DNA of 16,815 nucleotides, taken from the NCBI GenBank assembly GCA_019420045.1, contig JAHZHY010000246.1:3366-20180 (forward strand), written 5' to 3'. Of the stretch, positions 12,884 through 16,815 are shown one piece after another. Each line of letters opens with the position of its first letter. Within the stretch, counting starts at the first letter, position 1. The DNA is from Clostridiales bacterium. GTDB taxonomy: Bacteria; Bacillota; Clostridia; Oscillospirales; Butyricicoccaceae. Both the position numbers and the translations under genes were made by a program. A model generated the notes under the pieces. The model was given only the letters and a program-made list of their open reading frames with translations. It was not told where the DNA came from and made no database searches.

Positions 12884-14083
12884 ATGAAACGGAAAAATTT
12901 TCTGCGCCTGATGGCGCTGCTTTTATCCCTGGTGTTTTTTGCCGGGTGTGCGCTTCAGAAAGTTTCCCAGGAGAATGAGACCTCATCCCAGGAACAGGAA
13001 GCCAAACCGGAAAAAGAACAAACCCCTCCGGAGCCGGAACCTGTGGAAGAAGCCTCCGCCACGCTGGTGGCCGTGGGGGACAATCTGCTCCACAACACCA
13101 TTTCCTGGGATGCCCAGCAGAGTGACGGCAGCTATGACTTCACTCCGGTGTATCAGCCGGTAAAGGATCTGATCCAAAGTGCCGACATCGCTTTTCTCAA
13201 CCAGGAAGTACCCCTCAACGGCACCGTAGGCCGCTATCCCAGCCTGGACGCGCCCCAGCAGGCCGCCGATGCCATTGTGGACTGCGGCTTTGACATTGTC
13301 AACGAAGCTTCCAATCACTCTCTGGACAAGGGCATTGATGGCCTGATGAACACCCTCAGCGCCTGGAAGAGCCGGAATATGCCGGTGATCGGCGCTTTCT
13401 CCACACCGGAAGAGGCGACCCAGCCCTGTATTCTGGAACGGAACGGTATCACCTTCGGCTTTTTGGGCTATACATACGGCACCAACGGCATCCCCATCCC
13501 GGAAGGGAAGGAATACGCCATTTCCCTCATTGACAAAGACAAGATCGCCCAGGATATGGCCGCTCTGCGTCCCCAGTGCGACTATCTGGTGGTCTCCCTG
13601 CACTGGGGCACCGAATACCTGCTGGAACCTACCCAGGAGCAGCAGGAGCTGGCCCAGTTCGTCTGTGACCAGGGGGCTGACCTGATTCTGGGGCACCATC
13701 CCCATGTGCTGGAAAGCGCCCAGTGGCTCACCCGGGCCGACGGGGGACAGACCTTCTGCATCTACTCTCTGGGCAATTTCGTCTCCTCCCAGAACACCAA
13801 GGAAACCATGCTGGGGGGTATGCTCAGTCTCACCGTTCACCGCCGCACAGACGGCACCATCGAGACCCTGGCCCCGGGCGTGCTGCCCATTATCACCCAT
13901 TTTGAAAACGGGGGCAAAAACTACCGGGTCTATCCTTTGCAGGATTATACCCAGGATCTGATTTCGCTCCACGCGGTGAAAAAGTACGACAGTCCCATCA
14001 CTTTGGATTACTATAACGGTCTTGCCCAACAGGTACTGGGAGAATTTTTGCAGACAAAGGAGAGTTTCGCGTGCCATCCATAG
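12884..14083 (+). CDS. CapA family lipoprotein (poly-gamma-glutamate capsule type, metallophosphatase-like)
   Basis: A 399-residue exported protein. A short basic start and hydrophobic core end in FFAGC, giving a lipobox with C22 (Phe at -3 is unusual). An acidic Glu/Pro/Gln-rich spacer runs to about residue 57. The CapA (PGA_cap) domain follows, a calcineurin-like phosphoesterase fold with GDNLLH (D66), NQEVP, NEASNHSLD (N140, H145), SLHWGTEY, GHHPH (270-274) and YSLGNF. Such proteins take part in poly-gamma-glutamate capsule export or act as surface hydrolases. No capB, capC or capE gene is nearby, so a capsule role is doubtful. ATG 12884 follows AAGGAG by 6 nt. The last 13 nt overlap the start of the dus gene in another frame. 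Confidence 0.92.
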   Translation: MKRKNFLRLMALLLSLVFFAGCALQKVSQENETSSQEQEAKPEKEQTPPEPEPVEEASATLVAVGDNLLHNTISWDAQQSDGSYDFTPVYQPVKDLIQSADIAFLNQEVPLNGTVGRYPSLDAPQQAADAIVDCGFDIVNEASNHSLDKGIDGLMNTLSAWKSRNMPVIGAFSTPEEATQPCILERNGITFGFLGYTYGTNGIPIPEGKEYAISLIDKDKIAQDMAALRPQCDYLVVSLHWGTEYLLEPTQEQQELAQFVCDQGADLILGHHPHVLESAQWLTRADGGQTFCIYSLGNFVSSQNTKETMLGGMLSLTVHRRTDGTIETLAPGVLPIITHFENGGKNYRVYPLQDYTQDLISLHAVKKYDSPITLDYYNGLAQQVLGEFLQTKESFACHP

Positions 14084-15039
14084 GAAATATCTCTTTTGAA
14101 AACCCTCTGTTGCTGGGCCCCATGGCCGGGGTCACCGACTCGGCCTTCCGCACCATCTGCCGCCAGGAGGGGGCAGCGGGAAGCTACACCGAGATGGTCA
14201 GCGCCAAGGCCCTGCTTTATCAGGACAAAAAGAGCTGTCAGTTGCTGTTCATCTCCCCGGAGGAACACCCCTGCGGCGTACAGATCTTCGGCTCCGAGCC
14301 GGAAGTCTGTGCCCAGGCGGCCCAGTTGGCCCTGGAAATTTCCGGGGCGGATTTTGTGGACATCAACATGGGCTGCCCCATGCCCAAGATCACCGGCAAC
14401 GGAGAGGGCAGCGCCCTGATGCGCAACATCCCTCAGGCGGAAAAACTGATCCGGGCCGTGCGCCAGGCGGTGCAGGTGCCACTGACGGTAAAATTCCGCA
14501 AGGGCTACGAAGCCGATGAGGACACCTGTGTGGAATTCGGCCGCATGGCCCAGGCCTGCGGCGTGGATGCCGTGTGCGTCCACGGCCGCACACGGCAGCA
14601 GATGTATGCGGGAAAAAGCGATCTGAACGCCGTTTTGCGGGTGAAAGAAGCATTGAGCATCCCGGTGATCGCCAGCGGGGATATGTTTACCCCGGAAGAT
14701 GCCCAGCGTGCTTTGCAAGGAGGCGCCGATTTTGTCATGGTGGCCCGGGGAGCTCAGGGAGACCCCCAGGTCTTCCGCCGGATGAAACGGGCTCTTTTGG
14801 GGCTTCCTCCCGAAAAAGAGCCTACCTTTTCGGAAAAGATCGCCCTGATGGACAAGCACATCGCCCTGATGTGCCAACGGAAGGGAGAAAGCCGGGCCAT
14901 GCCCGAGGCCCGCAAGCATATTTTATGGTATCTCAAGGGCGTGCGGGGCGCCAAGCCCTTTAAACTGGAATTCAGTCATGTCAACACTCTGGCCGAGTTT
15001 CGGGCTCTGTGCCAGAAAATGGAGCAACAACTGGGGTAA
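14071..15039 (+). CDS. dusB: tRNA-dihydrouridine synthase (DusB type)
   Basis: A 322-residue FMN enzyme that reduces uridine to dihydrouridine in tRNA using NADPH. The N-terminal LLLGPMAGVTDSAFR is the Dus FMN-binding start. QIFGSEPE and the catalytic loop INMGCPMPK (C102) follow. Later motifs include TVKFRKGY, VHGRTRQQMYAG, VIASGDMFTPEDA and FVMVARGAQGDP, which bind FMN in the TIM barrel; a C-terminal helical domain (about 245-322) contacts tRNA. The GTG start at 14071 is supported by AAAGGAG (14056-14062) 8 nt upstream and overlaps the CapA gene by 13 nt. The sigma factor gene starts 29 nt after its stop with no terminator between. In many Firmicutes dusB is a housekeeping gene. Confidence 0.95.
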   Translation: MPSIGNISFENPLLLGPMAGVTDSAFRTICRQEGAAGSYTEMVSAKALLYQDKKSCQLLFISPEEHPCGVQIFGSEPEVCAQAAQLALEISGADFVDINMGCPMPKITGNGEGSALMRNIPQAEKLIRAVRQAVQVPLTVKFRKGYEADEDTCVEFGRMAQACGVDAVCVHGRTRQQMYAGKSDLNAVLRVKEALSIPVIASGDMFTPEDAQRALQGGADFVMVARGAQGDPQVFRRMKRALLGLPPEKEPTFSEKIALMDKHIALMCQRKGESRAMPEARKHILWYLKGVRGAKPFKLEFSHVNTLAEFRALCQKMEQQLG

Positions 15040-15068
15040 GTGGAAAGCAGGGGGAAGGAGGGGCGCCT

Positions 15069-15674
15069 GTGAATGAACATATAGTCATCAACAGGGCCAA
15101 ACAAGGAGATCAACGGGCTTTTGAGACCCTGGTCACCGAATACGAACAAAAGGTATATAGCCTGGCCTATCACTATGTAGGCAGCGAACAGGACGCCATG
15201 GACATCTGCCAGGAAGTGTTCCTGCGGGTTTACCGCTTCCTACCCCAATTCAGCGGGGAAAGCCGGTTTTCCACCTGGCTCTACCGGGTGACCTCCAACG
15301 CCTGCAAGGATTTCCTGCGAAAAAAGGGCAGCCGGATGGAAATCTCCTTTTCCCAGGAAGGGGAAGAGGAGGACTACACCCTGGAAGTGCCCGACCTGCG
15401 CTATCATCCGGAAAATGTGCTGGAGCAAAAGGAGATGCGCCGCCAGATCGAAGAAAGCCTGCACCAGCTTTCCCCTGACCACCGGGAAATCCTGGTGATG
15501 CGGGATGTGCTGGGGCTGAGCTATGAAGAGATCGCAAACAGCCTGGACCTGGAAGAGGGCACGGTGAAATCCCGCATTTCCCGGGCCAGGGAAAAACTGC
15601 GGATCAAACTCACCGAAACAGGGAACTTTTTCGGAAAGAAAAAGTCTAAAGGGAAGAAAGGAGGGAAACCATGA
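15069..15674 (+). CDS. ECF-type RNA polymerase sigma factor
   Basis: A 201-residue group-4 sigma factor. Region 2 (about residues 10-80) has AFETLVTEYEQKVYSLAYHY and the DICQEVFLRVYRFL helix for core binding and -10 recognition. An acidic linker (GEEEDYTLE) separates region 4 (about 133-180), with LSPDHREILVMRDVLGLSYEEIA and the helix-turn-helix EEGTVKSRISRAREKL for -35 contact. The tail is Lys/Gly-rich. The GTG at 15069 is chosen because GGAGG (15057-15061) sits 7 nt upstream. The ATGA overlap with the next gene, a membrane zinc-finger anti-sigma, makes a classic ECF pair in which the anti-sigma holds this factor at the membrane. Its own promoter type is not visible just upstream; expression probably comes from the CapA promoter. 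Confidence 0.95.
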   Translation: MNEHIVINRAKQGDQRAFETLVTEYEQKVYSLAYHYVGSEQDAMDICQEVFLRVYRFLPQFSGESRFSTWLYRVTSNACKDFLRKKGSRMEISFSQEGEEEDYTLEVPDLRYHPENVLEQKEMRRQIEESLHQLSPDHREILVMRDVLGLSYEEIANSLDLEEGTVKSRISRAREKLRIKLTETGNFFGKKKSKGKKGGKP

Positions 15675-16723
15675 CGGGCTGTGAAAAATACATCCAACAA
15701 ATGAACCGGTATCTGGACGGAGATCTGCCCGCTTCCCAGATCTCCGATCTTCTGGAGCACCTGGAATCCTGCCCCTCCTGCCGCAACCGTTTTGACGCTT
15801 TGAAAATCATCGCTTTTGAAATGCGGCATATGCAGAAGCAGCCGCCGGCCTCCCTCCATGAGCATATCATGGGTGCTGTGCGCCGTACCCCGCAAAAGCG
15901 AAGTCACTCTTATCTTCGTGCCTTCGGCATGCTGGCGGCCTGTGCCGCACTGCTGGTGCTCACATTGCAACAGGGCTTTTTCCGCACCATGGGAGATTAT
16001 TTCTTCCCCCAGGAGGGGGTCTATTCCGGCGGCACTATGGCGGACACCACCGGTCAGGCAGCAAAGGGCAGCACCCAGGATTCCCTGGACCAGGAAAACA
16101 ATTCGGAGGTCGAAACCGACCCGCAAATTCCGGCCGATGCCCAGGATCAGACAGAGAATACCGAGGATGCCTCGGAATATGGCGTAACAGCCAAATCCAA
16201 TGAGACCGGCGCTTCCACCCCGCAAATAGAGGGCCGCAGTCAGACACCACCAGCTGATGGCGAAAGTTCGGCCAATTCCCAGACAGGGGAAGCCCCTGCT
16301 TCCCTGGAACCCTCAGAACATTCCCAAAGCACATCCAATGTGCCGGAAAGCGGCACTGTGAAACCCAACCAGGACAAAGTGCAGCCGAACACCACTGACA
16401 CCAATAGTTCGACCAGCACTTCCGGGAAATCCACATCCAATTTTATGGTGCCTTTCCTGGACACCGATGAAGTCTTTGCCTTTTACTGCGTAGCCACCGG
16501 CAAGGGAGAGATCCCCAACGCTTTTGAAGAAGACGAAATCGTCCGCTATCCGGACAAAAATTGTGTCTATATCTATGTATCCACTCAGCATTTCACCCAG
16601 ACTGGTTGTGAAAACCTGCTGCGGTTGGGGGGCTTCACCATTCAAAACCCTACCAATCTGCCAAAGACCGACGCTGGTATGCCCTATGGCCTGGTGGTCA
16701 TCTACCAATACCAGCAGCGGTAA
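15671..16723 (+). CDS. Membrane-bound zinc-finger (zf-HC2) anti-sigma factor with long outer-face domain
   Basis: A 350-residue partner of the preceding sigma factor. The N-terminal zf-HC2/ZAS domain has probable zinc ligands C4, H30, C34 and C37 (H-X3-C-X2-C) around YLDGDLPASQISDLLEHL, which binds and silences sigma. One membrane helix follows (about 84-103). A very long Ser/Thr/Gln/Glu/Asn-rich, disordered spacer (about 115-257) then leads to a compact C-terminal domain (about 258-350; FYCVATGKGEIP, VYIYVSTQHFTQTG, GLVVIYQYQ) that I do not recognise. The spacer suggests this domain reaches through or to the cell wall as a sensor, or is a target for regulated proteolysis. GGAGG (15660-15664) is 6 nt upstream of the ATG, which overlaps the sigma stop. 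The family call is firm; the signal is unknown. Confidence 0.93.
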   Translation: MTGCEKYIQQMNRYLDGDLPASQISDLLEHLESCPSCRNRFDALKIIAFEMRHMQKQPPASLHEHIMGAVRRTPQKRSHSYLRAFGMLAACAALLVLTLQQGFFRTMGDYFFPQEGVYSGGTMADTTGQAAKGSTQDSLDQENNSEVETDPQIPADAQDQTENTEDASEYGVTAKSNETGASTPQIEGRSQTPPADGESSANSQTGEAPASLEPSEHSQSTSNVPESGTVKPNQDKVQPNTTDTNSSTSTSGKSTSNFMVPFLDTDEVFAFYCVATGKGEIPNAFEEDEIVRYPDKNCVYIYVSTQHFTQTGCENLLRLGGFTIQNPTNLPKTDAGMPYGLVVIYQYQQR

Positions 16724-16815
16724 TATTTCATTTTGCAAAGCAAAAAGCCATGGAAAGAGTTTTGAACTGGACCAGTAAAAACGGACAATAGACAAAAAGC
16801 CCCCTAATGTAGGAG
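16724..16815 (+). other. Downstream gap at the window edge, possible truncated terminator
   Basis: There is no gene in these 92 nt. A weak 6-bp hairpin (TTTTGC at 16731-16736 with GCAAAA at 16740-16745) lies just after the anti-sigma stop. AAAAAGCCCCCTAATG near 16795-16810 may be the left arm of a terminator whose right arm lies beyond the window; this cannot be shown here. Confidence 0.35.

Noticed and set aside
12884..14083. Poly-gamma-glutamate capsule operon
   Set aside because: Only the CapA-like gene is present; no capB, capC or capE homologue is adjacent, and the neighbours are dusB and a sigma factor.
1..16815. tRNA, rRNA, CRISPR array, insertion sequence, phage or toxin-antitoxin system
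   Set aside because: I looked for these on both strands and saw no cloverleaf, regularly spaced repeats, transposase or integrase motif, or small toxin/antitoxin gene pair.

Overview
The window looks like chromosomal DNA of a spore-forming, fairly GC-rich member of the Firmicutes, most likely an anaerobic Clostridia/Oscillospiraceae-type gut bacterium. The reasons are a spoIIE gene, an SLH-domain surface protein, strong GGAGG-type ribosome binding sites, TTG/GTG starts, simple hairpin-plus-T-tract terminators, and sigma-A promoters in AT-rich gaps between GC-rich genes. This placement is inferred from gene content; no rRNA gene or other marker is present to prove it. All genes I can support lie on the + strand, and I see no tRNA, rRNA, CRISPR array, transposase or phage gene.

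Layout: (1) 2-1035, the 3' end of an SLH/InlB-repeat surface protein and its terminator. (2) 1036-2475, a stand-alone membrane-anchored serpin preceded by an ECF-sigma-like promoter. (3) 2536-4587, a MATE exporter translationally coupled to a flavodoxin-fold protein with a possible Fe-S cysteine motif. (4) 4537-4930, a 394-nt gene-free region with four hairpins and an exactly duplicated 25-nt terminator hairpin. (5) 4931-7138, a CcdA-TlpA fusion (thiol/disulfide electron transfer across the membrane) and an EamA/DMT transporter. (6) 7149-9956, a DEAD-box RNA helicase, a GNAT acetyltransferase and an SDR reductase resembling EF-P 5-aminopentanone reductases. They are packed with a 1-nt gap and a 4-nt overlap, behind a good promoter and a leader hairpin. 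(7) 10008-12793, spoIIE with a plausible Spo0A-type promoter, followed by a small tail-anchored protein. (8) 12821-16723, a CapA-family lipoprotein, DusB-type tRNA-dihydrouridine synthase, ECF sigma factor and membrane zinc-finger anti-sigma factor, closely spaced as one probable operon.

The region therefore mixes cell-surface and envelope functions (SLH protein, serpin, CapA lipoprotein, CcdA-TlpA, ECF sigma/anti-sigma), translation and RNA functions (helicase, DusB, possible EF-P modification enzyme) and sporulation (SpoIIE). The most interesting possible link is that the serpin promoter has the TGGAAC-N16-CGTC form read by ECF sigma factors, while an ECF sigma/anti-sigma pair with a long outer-face domain lies about 14 kb away. 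That link is a hypothesis. No obviously new defence or mobile system is visible.
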